Positions 32,547 through 42,392 of a stretch of 64,000 nucleotides of DNA are shown here, one piece after another. Under the pieces are notes generated by a model. The model searched no databases and was not told the DNA's origin. It saw only the letters and a list, made by a program, of their open reading frames with translations. The DNA comes from Mesorhizobium sp. (GTDB lineage Bacteria > Pseudomonadota > Alphaproteobacteria > Rhizobiales > Rhizobiaceae), in the NCBI GenBank assembly GCA_004020315.1, contig SAQG01000023.1, positions 28,217-92,216 on the forward strand. The letters run 5' to 3'. Position 1 is the stretch's first letter. Every line of letters begins with the position of its first letter. The position numbers were made by a program, and so were the translations under genes.

Positions 32547-33491
32547 ATGAACGACATCACGACCAGACGCGCGCTTCTACTCGTCAATCCAAAGGCACGA
32601 CGCGGGCAGGAATCTATCGCACCGGTCGTCGAGCGGCTGGAGGCCGGTGGGCTCCGCGTCGGCGTCGAGACGTTTGAGGCGCTGCCCGAGATAGCACGCG
32701 ACATCGTGCGCCTTCGCCATAGGGCCGACCTTGTGATCGTGTGCGGCGGCGATGGCTCGGTGTCTTCGGCGGCGGTCGCGGTTATGGAAAGCGGGCTGCC
32801 GATGGGCATCATTCCGATGGGGACGGCGAACGATCTGGCGCGCACCCTCGAAATACCGTTGGATCTTGGGAAGGCGGCCGACGTGATCGTAGGGGGCGGA
32901 AGACGTCTGATCGATATCGGGACCGTCAATGGCCACGCTTTCTTCAACGTTGCGAGCATCGGCCTCAGCACCGACCTTGCCCAGGGTCTCGATCCGGCGC
33001 TGAAGAAGCGTTTCGGCAGGTTTGGCTATGCCTTGGCGGCCATGAAAGTGTTGACCAAGGCCCGCCTCTTCGAAGCAAGGATTACCGAGAAGGGCGTAAC
33101 GACCGAAGTCAAGACCTACCAGATTGCCGTCGGCAACGGCCGGCACTATGGCGGCGGCAACATCGTCGAGGAGACGGCGGAGATCGATGACGGTCATCTC
33201 GACCTGTACAGCCTGGAAATGACGAATCTCTGGAAAATGGCGCTTATGCTGCGCTCGTTCCGCTCAGGCACGCATGGCGCCTGGAGCGAGGTTCGCACGG
33301 CCAGATGCGTCGAGTTCGACATCGAGACGAAAAGGCCGATGCCGGTGAACACTGACGGTGAGATCGTCACCTCGACCCCGGCGCACTTCAAGGTCCACCC
33401 GAAGGCGATTTCAGTCTTCGCGCCTGCTGGCGCGCGCCTGCAGCCCCGCACAAAGGTGCTCGGTGATGCGGTCAGCGCAAACAGCGGCTAG
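32547..33491 (+). CDS. Diacylglycerol/lipid kinase family protein (YegS-like)
   Basis: 314 residues. The catalytic glycine-rich loop reads VIVCGGDGSVSSAAVAVM near residue 65, followed by GIIPMGTANDLARTLEIP. The C-terminal beta-rich domain (NVASIGLSTDLAQGL, VGNGRHYGGGNIVEETAEIDDG in two stretches, MPVNTDGE) matches the YegS/DagK/LCB5 family (PF00781 plus YegS_C). Members phosphorylate diacylglycerol or related lipids in the cytoplasm at the membrane. The gene stands alone; its neighbours give no further clue. Confidence 0.88.
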   Translation: MNDITTRRALLLVNPKARRGQESIAPVVERLEAGGLRVGVETFEALPEIARDIVRLRHRADLVIVCGGDGSVSSAAVAVMESGLPMGIIPMGTANDLARTLEIPLDLGKAADVIVGGGRRLIDIGTVNGHAFFNVASIGLSTDLAQGLDPALKKRFGRFGYALAAMKVLTKARLFEARITEKGVTTEVKTYQIAVGNGRHYGGGNIVEETAEIDDGHLDLYSLEMTNLWKMALMLRSFRSGTHGAWSEVRTARCVEFDIETKRPMPVNTDGEIVTSTPAHFKVHPKAISVFAPAGARLQPRTKVLGDAVSANSG

Positions 33492-33662
33492 ACTGGCGAC
33501 CAAGCGCGCGTCGAATACACCTACCGCCTGCGGTCACCTCTCGATCAGGAGTCCGTGCCCTCTGGAAGAAGGGCGCGGGCTGCTCGGGCAGCCGGCGCCA
33601 TGACAACCCTGATAGCTGCCGTGCTCGCCTGGCCTCTAGATAGCCTTTAGACACCTCTTTGG

Positions 33663-34181
33663 TCATTGCTTGAGGAACGCGCCCGTGTAGGTCTGGCCGG
33701 CAAGCTTAACGGTTCCGGCCAGGGTTCCGTCGGGCCGCATGACAAAGCTGACGTCTGCGCCATTCGGCAGGCGCTCAAGCTTCAACGTCGTCCCCACAAT
33801 TCTTCCAACGCCGGCGGCCTCTCCCGGATGGTTGTCGCCCAGAGTTCCCCACTCATAGGTAACCGTCACCTTGCCATTGGAAGAAATCGTCTGAACAGCA
33901 AGTTTGGCGTCATACATCCCATCCAATCGTCCGGCCCATATACCCGAAAAAATAGCATACTTTGTCGGAACGGCCTTGTCTGGGGGAGTGACCGCCACGG
34001 ATTGATCCATGACTGCTGAGCCGGAGGGAACAGCGGCAGGATCCGAGGCAGTTTGGGCAGGAATGGTACCAGGTTCTAACGCCGGTTCGAGAGTGGGTTG
34101 CGGCCTGTCAGGAGCCGATTGGCACGCGGTTATGGCAAGCGCCGCGAAGCCAAGCATTGCTTTGCACATTCGGCGTGCCAT
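33663..34181 (-). CDS. Putative outer-membrane lipoprotein of unknown function
   Basis: 172 residues. The N-terminus has a lipoprotein signal with lipobox LAITAC, so cysteine 20 should be lipidated. A Pro/Ala/Thr-rich linker (residues 22-65) is followed by a compact beta-rich domain of about 100 residues, with SGIWAGRLDGMYDAKLAV, VTYEWGTLG and FVMRPDGTLAGTVK. Its strand pattern resembles small lipocalin- or avidin-like folds, which is only an impression. The gene is monocistronic and convergent with the lipid kinase gene. Confidence 0.72.
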   Translation of the reverse strand: MARRMCKAMLGFAALAITACQSAPDRPQPTLEPALEPGTIPAQTASDPAAVPSGSAVMDQSVAVTPPDKAVPTKYAIFSGIWAGRLDGMYDAKLAVQTISSNGKVTVTYEWGTLGDNHPGEAAGVGRIVGTTLKLERLPNGADVSFVMRPDGTLAGTVKLAGQTYTGAFLKQ

Positions 34182-34420
34182 CTTCTGGTGCCCCGGCCAT
34201 CTCTAGATCTAGCGCAGGCTAACCTTATCGCGCGTTTTCACGACCTCTGTCTACCCAAGGTATCTCGTACAACAGCGGCTCGTCGAAGGACGTGCAGCGG
34301 TCGTGAGTGAGCGCCTCCATTCGTCGCCCAAGTAGCCGCCTGGGCGATAGGCAAACATTCAAACGGTTACGCTAGAATGTTCGATCTATTTTCTAGGTTT
34401 TGGCTTTCGACCACAGATGC

Positions 34421-35206
34421 CTAAGCTGCTATCGACGCAGCCGCTGCCGTCTCGTCCGCGACGCCATCCACCATTACATGACCGATACCCCGCGAGCAGC
34501 GCTCGATCCGCGCCTCGACGCGATACACATCCCGTAAGAGCGCCGGTGTGACGACATCTTCCGGCGTGCCGCAGGCGATCATCCGGCCCTCGGCGATGAC
34601 GATGCATTTGTCAGCGAAGCGCAGGGCCTGATTGAGATCGTGAATTGCGATCAGCACCGCAATCCCGTGGCTGCGCGCGAGCCCGCGCATGAAGCTCAGG
34701 ACCTCGACCTGCCGGTGCAAGTCAAGCGCGGACGTCGGCTCGTCCATCAGCAGGATTTCGGGTTCGCGGGCAAGCGTCTGGGCGATGCTTACCACCTGCC
34801 TTTGCCCCCCGCTCAGTTCTCCGACATTGCGAAAAGCAAGATCCGAGATGCTGAGCGCGGCCAGGATGCCGTCTATGAGTGCGAGGTCGCTATCGCTAAC
34901 CGACCAGGCCGAGCCCTGCTTGCGGGCGAGCAGGATCGATTCATAGACGGTCAGCACCGCGTTGGCTGCCGTATCCTGCGGCATATAGCAGATGCCGTCC
35001 GATCCCTTCGCCGCTCCCTCGAGGCAGACGCGGCCCGGGCCTTTCAAAAGTCCTGCGATGCGCTTGAACAGCGTCGACTTGCCCGCTGCGTTGGGCCCGA
35101 TAACGGCGACTACCTCGCCACCTCGGAAAATGGGAGTTGAAACATCCGAAAGGACGAGCTGCGCCCCGTGGAAGGCTCCGAGACCATCGAGCCTGATCGT
35201 TACCAT
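34421..35206 (-). CDS. Iron-chelate ABC transporter ATPase, FecE/FhuC type
   Basis: 261 residues: Walker A GPNAAGKSTLFKRI near residue 38, Q-loop CYMPQDTAANAVLTVYES, signature LSGGQRQVVSIAQTLA near 132 and Walker B ILLMDEPTSALD. IAIHDLNQALRFADKCIVI follows, characteristic of siderophore, heme and cobalamin importers. It overlaps the permease gene by seven bases. With the permease and binding protein it forms a complete inner-membrane importer for an iron chelate, or possibly cobalamin. No TonB-dependent receptor is in the window. Confidence 0.9.
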   Translation of the reverse strand: MVTIRLDGLGAFHGAQLVLSDVSTPIFRGGEVVAVIGPNAAGKSTLFKRIAGLLKGPGRVCLEGAAKGSDGICYMPQDTAANAVLTVYESILLARKQGSAWSVSDSDLALIDGILAALSISDLAFRNVGELSGGQRQVVSIAQTLAREPEILLMDEPTSALDLHRQVEVLSFMRGLARSHGIAVLIAIHDLNQALRFADKCIVIAEGRMIACGTPEDVVTPALLRDVYRVEARIERCSRGIGHVMVDGVADETAAAASIAA

Positions 35207-36267
35207 GAGCGCCTCACATTCGAGAGGATCAGCGAGATGAAGAAGGGAATGCCGATAAGCGAGGTGACGATGCCGATCGGGAAGATCGTGCCTGGAATGA
35301 GCGACTTGCTGGCAACCGAACTCGCCGAAAGGATAAGTGCCCCCGAAAGGGCCGAGGCGGGCAGGAAGAAGCGCTGATCTTCTCCGATCAGCATGCGGGC
35401 GATGTGCGGACCGACGAGCCCGATGAAGCCGATCGTGCCGACGAAGGCGACGGGAATGGCAGCAAGCAGGCTCACCATCATCATGGTTTCGAGCCTAAGG
35501 CGTGCGACCTTGACCCCAAAGCTCGCGGCCTTGTCTTCACCTAGCCGCAGCGCCGTCAGCGCCCATGCGCGGCGCGCGAATATCGGAAGTGTTGCGAGAA
35601 GGATGAGGCTGGTGATGATGAGCTTGGGCCAGGTGGCCTTGGTGAGGCTCCCCATCGTCCAGAACACGACCGCGGCGAGCGCCTGCTCTGAGGAAAGATA
35701 CTGGACGAGCGACAGCAGCGCATTGAAGGTGAATACGAGCGCGATGCCGAGAAGGATGATGGTTTCGACCGTCACGCCGCGCTTGAGGCTCAGCATGTGG
35801 ATGACGAGCGCAGTCAGCATCGCAACCACGAAGGCGTTGAGCGGCACGATATATTCGATCGCGGCCGGGATGAGCGCGACGCCGAAGGCGAGCGCGAGCG
35901 CGGCGCCGAAGCTGGCCGCCGCCGAAATGCCGAGCGTGAACGGGCTGGCGAGCGGATTGTTGAGGATGGTCTGCATCTGGGCACCGGCGACCGACAGTGC
36001 TGCGCCGACGACCACGGCCATAAGCGCGATGGGAAGCCGGATTTCCCACAGCACCACGCGCACCTGAAGCGGCACACTGCCGGGAGAAACGAGGGCGAGC
36101 ACCACCTGGTCGAGGCTATAGCTTGCGGGTCCGAGCGCAAGGTCGATGCAAAGGCTCAGGAGCAGCGCCAGGGCGAGCCCTGCGAGGAGGAGCTGCTTGC
36201 GCAAGACGAGGGCGCGATAGAGCCCGCGCCCTTGCTTGGCCGATAGTGCAGCGGGTTCACTGCTCAT
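35200..36267 (-). CDS. Iron-chelate ABC permease, FecCD type
   Basis: 355 residues with about ten membrane segments. The FecCD family marks are LRLPIALMAV-like IRLPIALMAVVVGAALSVAGA near residue 95, NPLASPFTLGISAAASFGAALA near 118 and FIGLVGPHIARMLIGEDQRF near 280. The single permease should act as a homodimer. Its start overlaps the binding-protein stop by 11 bases and its stop overlaps the ATPase start, so all three are one operon. Confidence 0.9.
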   Translation of the reverse strand: MSSEPAALSAKQGRGLYRALVLRKQLLLAGLALALLLSLCIDLALGPASYSLDQVVLALVSPGSVPLQVRVVLWEIRLPIALMAVVVGAALSVAGAQMQTILNNPLASPFTLGISAAASFGAALALAFGVALIPAAIEYIVPLNAFVVAMLTALVIHMLSLKRGVTVETIILLGIALVFTFNALLSLVQYLSSEQALAAVVFWTMGSLTKATWPKLIITSLILLATLPIFARRAWALTALRLGEDKAASFGVKVARLRLETMMMVSLLAAIPVAFVGTIGFIGLVGPHIARMLIGEDQRFFLPASALSGALILSASSVASKSLIPGTIFPIGIVTSLIGIPFFISLILSNVRRSW

Positions 36268-37387
36268 CGGAAAGCGAGACCCAATGGCCAGGCCTATACG
36301 CGACCGGCAGGAACTTCTCGTGCAGTTCCTTGAAGGTGGCCTCGGCGTCGAGATCGGCGAACAGGTCGGGGTGCAGCCACTCGGCCATCTGCTGGATGGC
36401 CACGAACTGATAGGGGCTGTTGTAGAACTGGTGCCAGATGGCGTGGACCCGACCGTTCTCCACCGCCTTGATGCCGGTTAGCGCGGGCCGCTCCGTCAGG
36501 CCCTTGAGTTTCTTCAGTGCTGCCGCTTCGTCCGCGCCGGGACCGACGCCGACCCATTTACCGCCCGGCACATAGGCCTCCCAGTTGCCGCCTGTGACAA
36601 TTACCTGGTCGGGATCGCTTGCGATGATCTGTTCGGGATTGAGCGTTCCGAAGGTGCCCGGGATCAGATCCGCCGCTATATTCCGGCCGCCGGCCATCTC
36701 GACGAACTTGCCGAAATTGTCGTTGCCGAAGCTCATGCAGCAATCGTCGGAATAGCCTCCGGCGCGCTCGATGAAGACGGTCGGGCGCTTTGGATCCTCT
36801 TTTGCGATCACCTCGGTGACGCGCGCGATCTGCGCGGCGCGGTAGGCGATGAACTCTTCGGCCCGCTTTTCCTGGCCAAAGAGCTTGCCGATCAGGCGCA
36901 TGCTCGGCTCGGTGTTGGTGAAAGGATGCTCGCGGAAATCGACATAGACCACCGGAATGCCAACGGCGGCGAGCTTCTCGATGTATCGCGCGTCCTCCGT
37001 CGCCTGCTTGGATTCGATGTTCATGATCATCACGTCCGGCTGAAGCGCGATGGCCTGCTCAATGTCGAAGGTGCCGTCCTTGAAACCGCCGAAAGTCGGG
37101 ATCGTGGCCATCGAGGGGAATTTTTCCAGATAGACGGCGTAGTTGTCTGGATCGGCCTGGGAGAAATCCTCGCGCCAGCCGACGATCCGCTTGAACGGGT
37201 TGTCGGTATCGAGCGCGGCGACCAGGTAGATTTGCCGGCCTTCGCCGAGGATGACTTTCTCGACCGGCGTCTTCACCTCGACCTCGCGGCCACTAATGTC
37301 GGTGACGGTCTCGGCGCGCGCGCCGAGGGTAAGCGGCATGAAGGCCGCGAGGGCGACCGCGGCCGCAAATATCGACTTCAATATCAT
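36257..37387 (-). CDS. Periplasmic iron-chelate binding protein, FecB/BtuF-like class III
   Basis: 376 residues with a signal peptide ending near ARAETV (residue 25). The pattern VTDISGREVEVKTPVEKVILG, IEQAIALQPDVMIMN and GIPVVYVDFREHP places it in the PF01497 class. A CC pair (GYSDDCCMSFGND) and an aromatic NGRVHAIWHQFYNSPYQ segment near the C-terminus are features of one iron-complex subfamily. The promoter must lie in the 115-base gap shared with the divergent methyltransferase. Confidence 0.88.
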   Translation of the reverse strand: MILKSIFAAAVALAAFMPLTLGARAETVTDISGREVEVKTPVEKVILGEGRQIYLVAALDTDNPFKRIVGWREDFSQADPDNYAVYLEKFPSMATIPTFGGFKDGTFDIEQAIALQPDVMIMNIESKQATEDARYIEKLAAVGIPVVYVDFREHPFTNTEPSMRLIGKLFGQEKRAEEFIAYRAAQIARVTEVIAKEDPKRPTVFIERAGGYSDDCCMSFGNDNFGKFVEMAGGRNIAADLIPGTFGTLNPEQIIASDPDQVIVTGGNWEAYVPGGKWVGVGPGADEAAALKKLKGLTERPALTGIKAVENGRVHAIWHQFYNSPYQFVAIQQMAEWLHPDLFADLDAEATFKELHEKFLPVAYRPGHWVSLSDEQ

Positions 37388-37502
37388 TGTGCTCTCGCAA
37401 TTCGGTTTTGCCGATCCGGCTTAGAAAACGTGAATTGTGTAATCAAGTATTATCTTTTAGAGCAATTCCAATGTACCGCTTTTGGGGAGAGCGTTTCGGG
37501 CA

Positions 37503-38291
37503 ATGACGGCTCACGCAAACTATTCGCTGCGCGATGAAATTCGGGACTATTGGTCCGACCGCGCCGAGACGTTCGACCTGCAGGTCGGCCACGAGATTTT
37601 TTCCGAGCGGGAGCGCGCTGCCTGGCATGCGCTCATAACCAGGCACCTCGGGCCTGGCGCTGGACGGGCGTCTCTGGATCTTGCTTGTGGGACCGGCGTC
37701 ATTTCGCATCTGATGCACGATCTGGGGTTTGTCGTGACGGGCCTCGACTGGTCGGAAGCCATGCTCGCCAAGGCCCGTGCCAAGGCACAAAAACGCGGCG
37801 CCGGTATACGCTTCATCGTAGGGGATGCCGAGCGGACGCTCGAGGACAAGGCCAGCTACGATGTCATCGTCACCCGTCACCTGGTCTGGACGCTGGTGGA
37901 TCCGAAGGCGGCCTTTGCCGAATGGTTCTCGCTGCTGAAGCCGGGCGGCAAGCTGCTGGTCATCGACGGCGATTTTGTCGGCCGCAACTGGGCGACGAGA
38001 TTGCGGGAACTTTGGGAGAAGGTCATGGACGGCAAGTCCCAGGTCTCGGATAATGACGGCGCTTCCATGGCCAGACGCCACCAGAGCATTGTTGCCCGTG
38101 TCTGTTTCTCGGGCGGCGCACGGGCCGAAGAGATAGTGCGCTTGCTGGCCGAAGCCGGACTGGAGCAGCCTGTCGTCGACTGGAAACTGGGAGCGATCCA
38201 TCGCGCTCAGGCTCGACAGATGAGTTGGCACAAGGCGCTCGAACGCGCCACTCAACATCGCTTCGCGATCTGCGCGACAAAGCCGCAGTAA
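37503..38291 (+). CDS. Class I SAM-dependent methyltransferase
   Basis: 262 residues. Motif I is SLDLACGTGVISHLMHDLG near residue 58, followed by VTGLDWSEAMLAKARAKA, IVGDAERTLEDKASYDVIV and LLKPGGKLLVIDGDF. The ATG at 37503 is preferred over a TTG at 37482. It is transcribed divergently from the iron-chelate transporter, and this pairing suggests a link with metal or chelate handling, for example modification of a metallophore. That is inference; UbiE/Coq5-like small-molecule methylation is the only secure call. Confidence 0.82.
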   Translation: MTAHANYSLRDEIRDYWSDRAETFDLQVGHEIFSERERAAWHALITRHLGPGAGRASLDLACGTGVISHLMHDLGFVVTGLDWSEAMLAKARAKAQKRGAGIRFIVGDAERTLEDKASYDVIVTRHLVWTLVDPKAAFAEWFSLLKPGGKLLVIDGDFVGRNWATRLRELWEKVMDGKSQVSDNDGASMARRHQSIVARVCFSGGARAEEIVRLLAEAGLEQPVVDWKLGAIHRAQARQMSWHKALERATQHRFAICATKPQ

Positions 38292-38389
38292 CTCCAAGGC
38301 GCTGCCGGCGTCGGTCGCTCCAAGGCGCCGGCGACGGCACGACAGCGGATAGCTGCCGGTCCGCGTTAACTCAGATGCGCCACCGAGGA

Positions 38390-40045
38390 TTATTTCTTCT
38401 GGTTGGCGTCCTGCATGATCATTTCCGATGCCTTCTCCGCGATCATCACCACTGGAGAGTTGGTATTGCCGGAAACGATTGTCGGCATAATCGAAGCGTC
38501 GACGACGCGCAGGCCAGAAATGCCGTGCACCCGCAGCCGGCCGTCGACCACCGCCATCGAGTCTGCGCCCATCTTGCAGGTGCCAACAGGGTGGAAAATC
38601 GTAGTGCCGATATCGCCGGCCTTGCGGACGAGATCTTCGTCGCTTTCAAATTGTGCACCGGGCAGCATTTCCTCAGGCGCGAAACGGGCGATGGCGCGCG
38701 CCTTCATCAAGCGGCGGACATGGCGGAGCGATGCCACAGCCACGGTCTTGTCTCCCTCGGTAGACAAATAGTTCGGCCGGATCTTCGGGGCAGTCTGCGG
38801 ATCGGACGCCTCTATGTGGACGGTGCCGCGGCTTTCCGGTCTGAGGTTGCAGACCGAAACCGTGACCGCGGGGAAGCGATGCAGCGGCTGGCCCAGCCGG
38901 TCAGTGCTCAGCGGCTGGACATGGTATTCGAGATCGGGCGTCTCCAGGCGTGGGTCGCTTCTGGCGAAGATGCCAAGCTGGCTCGGCGCCATCGACAGCG
39001 GTCCGCTGCGACGGATGGCGTATTCGACGCCCATGGCCGCGCGGCTGAACAGATTGTGGTAGCGCTGGTTTAGCGTCGAGGCATTGGCGACCTTGAAGAC
39101 TGTGCGGATCTGCAGATGATCCTGCAGGTTCTCGCCGACGCCTTCCAGCGCGTGGCGAACCGGGATTCCTGCTGCACCAAGCACGGCGGGCCGGCCGACG
39201 CCGGAAAGCTCGATCAGCTTCGGCGAATTGATCGCGCCAGCGGCAAGAATCGTCTCGCCTGCCCGCGCACGATGCACCAGGCCGCCCATGCGGAACACAA
39301 CGCCAGTGACGCAAGCTCCGTCGAAATCCAGCTTCTCGGCCTCGGCACCGGTCACGACGCGCAAATTCGGCCGCCGAAGAACGCCTCGCAGGAACGCTTT
39401 CGAGGTATTCCAGCGCACGCCTTTCCTCTGGTTGACCTCGAAATAGCCCGACCCTTCGTTGGTTCCGCCGTTAAAATCCTCGGTCCGGGGAATGCCGAGT
39501 TCCTCGGCGGCATCGCGGAAGGCATCCAGGATTGGCCAGGACAGGCGCTGGCGCTCGACGCGCCATTCGCCACCGGCGCCATGAAGGTCGTTGGCGCCAC
39601 CAAAATGGTCCTCGGACTTGCGGAAATATGGAAGCACGTCATCCCAGCCCCAACCAAGATTTCCGGCTTGCCGCCAGCCATCATAGTCGGCCGCCTGACC
39701 GCGCATATAGATCATGCCGTTGATCGACGAGCAGCCGCCCAGAAGCTTGCCGCGCGGATAGTTGAGCGCACGACCGTTCAGCCCGGCCTCCGGCTCGGTC
39801 TTCATCAGCCAATCGGTGCGCGGGTTGCCCATGCAGTAGAGATAGCCGATGGGGATGTTGACCCAGTGATAGCGGTCACTGCCGCCGGCCTCCAGAAGCA
39901 GCACGCGCATGGCTGGATTGGCCGACAGTCTGTTGGCCAGCACGCAGCCGGCTGAACCCGCGCCGACAATGACGAAGTCGTAGTGTCCAAAATCGGCAGC
40001 GGTCTGTGTCAATGGGATGTCCGTTCGCTTGCCATCCTGTCCCAT
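38390..40045 (-). CDS. GMC-family FAD oxidoreductase (choline dehydrogenase-like)
   Basis: 551 residues. The FAD-binding start DFVIVGAGSAGCVLANRL is near residue 22, then LNYPRGKLLGGCSSINGMIYMRG near 90 (first GMC signature) and GAINSPKLIELSGVG near 265 (second signature). The C-terminal catalytic region is HPVGTCKMG and SGNTNSPVVMIAEKA. The group oxidises alcohols, polyols, choline and aromatic alcohols. Its start lies 37 bases inside the kinase gene, the last gene of the polyol operon, so it may oxidise the polyol or a side product. Confidence 0.88.
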   Translation of the reverse strand: MGQDGKRTDIPLTQTAADFGHYDFVIVGAGSAGCVLANRLSANPAMRVLLLEAGGSDRYHWVNIPIGYLYCMGNPRTDWLMKTEPEAGLNGRALNYPRGKLLGGCSSINGMIYMRGQAADYDGWRQAGNLGWGWDDVLPYFRKSEDHFGGANDLHGAGGEWRVERQRLSWPILDAFRDAAEELGIPRTEDFNGGTNEGSGYFEVNQRKGVRWNTSKAFLRGVLRRPNLRVVTGAEAEKLDFDGACVTGVVFRMGGLVHRARAGETILAAGAINSPKLIELSGVGRPAVLGAAGIPVRHALEGVGENLQDHLQIRTVFKVANASTLNQRYHNLFSRAAMGVEYAIRRSGPLSMAPSQLGIFARSDPRLETPDLEYHVQPLSTDRLGQPLHRFPAVTVSVCNLRPESRGTVHIEASDPQTAPKIRPNYLSTEGDKTVAVASLRHVRRLMKARAIARFAPEEMLPGAQFESDEDLVRKAGDIGTTIFHPVGTCKMGADSMAVVDGRLRVHGISGLRVVDASIMPTIVSGNTNSPVVMIAEKASEMIMQDANQKK

Positions 40046-41523
40046 AGCGAACCCATCGCCTGGTTGATCTCCCCATACAGACGATAGCGCTGCTCATAGA
40101 CCGGTGCGGTCGCGCTATCGGGCTGGTAGCAGCGGTCGGGCGCGGTCATCGCAGCGGCGCCTGCAGAGAAATCGGCAAACAAGCCGACGCCTGTCCCAGC
40201 TGCAATTGCAGCTCCCAGCGCACCAGTCTCGCGGCTGCGCGCTACGGTCACCGGCACGTCAAGCACATCGGCGAATATCTGCGGCCAGACGGCGCTGCGC
40301 GAGCCCCCGCCCGAAAGAACCGCCCGGCTGACAGTGGCTCCCGCTCGACGCAGCGTCTCGACATGGCGGCGATGTTCGAAGACGACGCCCTCGAACAGTG
40401 CGCGCAGCAGATGCGCCCGCGTGTGCCAGCCGGCAATGCCGTAGAAACCTGCACGCGCCCTGCCATTCTGCTGCGAACCGTAAAGGAACGGGTGGTAAAT
40501 CGGCATGTCTCCCGCAGGATCGACGGAAGCAACAAGCTCGCTGCAGATCTCGAATGGCGATGCGCCTGCCGGCGGCACATGCTCGAAGAACTCACGCACG
40601 ATCCACTCGAGATTTGCGGCCGAAGTGGCGCTCGATTCGATGGCGAGATAGCGCACCGGATCGAATGTCGACAGCATGAAGATCGACGGATCGCGGATCG
40701 GCTCTTCGGTGATGACCTGATTGATGCTCCAGGTGCCGGCAATGATGGAGGCGGCGCCGGTGCTGGTGACGCCCGAACCGATGGCGCTGGCGACGACGTC
40801 GAACAGGCCCGCCACCACAGGCGTGCCCGCCCGAAGGCCGGTGGCGGCAGCGACATCGCGCGTGATATGGCCGGCGATGTCGGAGGCCTCCAGCACGTTC
40901 GGCAGCAGTTCCATGCAATCGTCGAGCCCGTAGGCGGCCAGCAGCTCACGCTCGTAGCGTCGGCTGGGCAGATGCAAAAGCCCGCAGCCCGACATATCCG
41001 AGGTCTCGGTCGAGCGCGCGCCAGTGAGGCGGTTGACGATAAAGTCTTTGCACAGAAAGACGGTGCCTATTCGGGCAAAAAGCGCCGGGTCATGACGCTT
41101 GAGCCACGCCAGCAGAGTCGGCGTCTGCGCCGCCCAGGGCCGTTGCAGGCAGTGGACATAGGTCCGGTCGCCAACGCCTGCGGCCGCCCATTCGCTCACG
41201 ATGCCGACGCCGCGCGTGTCGAGCGACTGGATGCCGAGCAGCGGGTCGCCGCCGTGGTCCAGCGCGTAGAGCCCGTTGCCATGCCCGGCGCAGCCGATCA
41301 CCGCGATGTCGCAGGGATCGATGCCCGACTGGTCGAGGCACTGGCGGATGACCTCGACGGCGTTGCGCCACAATTCGCCGAGGTCCCGCTCGACATGGCC
41401 GGGTTTCGGCATACAGGAGCGGCCGTCCCGAGCGGCAAGCGCGAGTTCGCGACCGGTGGCGTCGAAGATGATGGCCTTGATGACGGTATTGCCGGCATCA
41501 AGACCCAGAATGTATTGCTGCAT
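40009..41523 (-). CDS. FGGY-family carbohydrate/polyol kinase
   Basis: 504 residues from the ATG at 41523, which has GGGAGGAG upstream; an upstream start at 41574 is rejected. The ATPase fold shows ILGLDAGNTVIKAIIFD at the start, GHVERDLGELWRNAV, GCAGHGNGLY near residue 80, IIAGTWSINQVI near 260 and LSGGGSRSAVWPQIFADVL near 400. FGGY kinases phosphorylate glycerol, erythritol, xylulose, ribulose and similar. With a GlpD-like enzyme and a SorC regulator it recalls EryA of the erythritol pathway, but the specificity is open. Confidence 0.88.
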   Translation of the reverse strand: MQQYILGLDAGNTVIKAIIFDATGRELALAARDGRSCMPKPGHVERDLGELWRNAVEVIRQCLDQSGIDPCDIAVIGCAGHGNGLYALDHGGDPLLGIQSLDTRGVGIVSEWAAAGVGDRTYVHCLQRPWAAQTPTLLAWLKRHDPALFARIGTVFLCKDFIVNRLTGARSTETSDMSGCGLLHLPSRRYERELLAAYGLDDCMELLPNVLEASDIAGHITRDVAAATGLRAGTPVVAGLFDVVASAIGSGVTSTGAASIIAGTWSINQVITEEPIRDPSIFMLSTFDPVRYLAIESSATSAANLEWIVREFFEHVPPAGASPFEICSELVASVDPAGDMPIYHPFLYGSQQNGRARAGFYGIAGWHTRAHLLRALFEGVVFEHRRHVETLRRAGATVSRAVLSGGGSRSAVWPQIFADVLDVPVTVARSRETGALGAAIAAGTGVGLFADFSAGAAAMTAPDRCYQPDSATAPVYEQRYRLYGEINQAMGSLWDRMASERTSH

Positions 41524-41549
41524 TGAAGCTCCTCCCAAACCGCCAAAGG

Positions 41550-42392
41550 TTATTCTTGTTGGTAGAGCTCCCAAGCCGCCGCGCCGTCCGCATTCTCATG
41601 GATGATCGCCATCAATCCTCTCACGACGGCACGAGGGTTGGAATGCTGGTAAATGTTGCGGCCATAGACCATGCCTGCCGCGCCTTGTGCCATCAGCGCC
41701 GCCGATTTGTCGAAGACGGCGCGCAAATCCTCCCTGCCCCCACCGCGCACAAGGACAGGACAGCGCGCCGCCGCCACGACCCGGTGGAAGTCGTTCGGAT
41801 CGGTGGTCGGGTCCGCCTTGATGATGTCGGCGCCCATCTCGCTTGCGAGCCGGGTCAGCGTGACGATCTTTTCGGGGTCGCCGTCGACCATATAGCCTCC
41901 GCGTTCCGAGTTGGGCAGCATCGCCAGCGGCTCGATCATCAGCGGCAGGCCGTATTTTTCGCAGTCGGCGCGAACGCGGGCAATGTTGTGGACGCATTGC
42001 CGGAACAGGTCCGGCTCATCGGGCAGCATGAATAGATTGACGACCACACAGGCCGCGTCCATCTCCAGCGCGCCGATCAGTGGTTCGGCTTCGTTCTGCA
42101 GGATGGCCCACATCGAGCGATGGCGGGTTTTGTTGTATGGATTGCCCATATCTATGCGCATGACCAATGCTGGCTTGTTCTTGCCCGGCAAGGACTGCAG
42201 CAGATCGGCCTGGCCATAATTCATCTGAATGGCGTCCGGTCCCGCGGCGACCAGCTGGGCGACGACGCCGGCCATATCCTCGAGCCCTTCCAGAAACGAC
42301 GGCTCGTTGCACACGCCATGGTCGATTGCGACGTCGAGACAGCGCGCTCCGCCGAACAACCGGTTCATGCGGACTTTCTTGTTGATGCGCAT
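41550..42392 (-). CDS. Class I aldolase, DhnA/LsrF family
   Basis: 280 residues. CLDVAIDHGVCNEPSFLEGL near residue 18, ADIIKADPTTDPNDF near 195 with the Schiff-base lysine, and CPVLVRGGGREDLRAVF near 222 match the DhnA-type fructose-bisphosphate aldolase and LsrF group. GGAAGGAG precedes the ATG at 42392, although the gene overlaps the preceding reading frame by 28 bases. In this operon it would cleave or thiolyse the phosphorylated keto sugar made by the kinase and the GlpD-like dehydrogenase (inference). Confidence 0.85.
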   Translation of the reverse strand: MRINKKVRMNRLFGGARCLDVAIDHGVCNEPSFLEGLEDMAGVVAQLVAAGPDAIQMNYGQADLLQSLPGKNKPALVMRIDMGNPYNKTRHRSMWAILQNEAEPLIGALEMDAACVVVNLFMLPDEPDLFRQCVHNIARVRADCEKYGLPLMIEPLAMLPNSERGGYMVDGDPEKIVTLTRLASEMGADIIKADPTTDPNDFHRVVAAARCPVLVRGGGREDLRAVFDKSAALMAQGAAGMVYGRNIYQHSNPRAVVRGLMAIIHENADGAAAWELYQQE

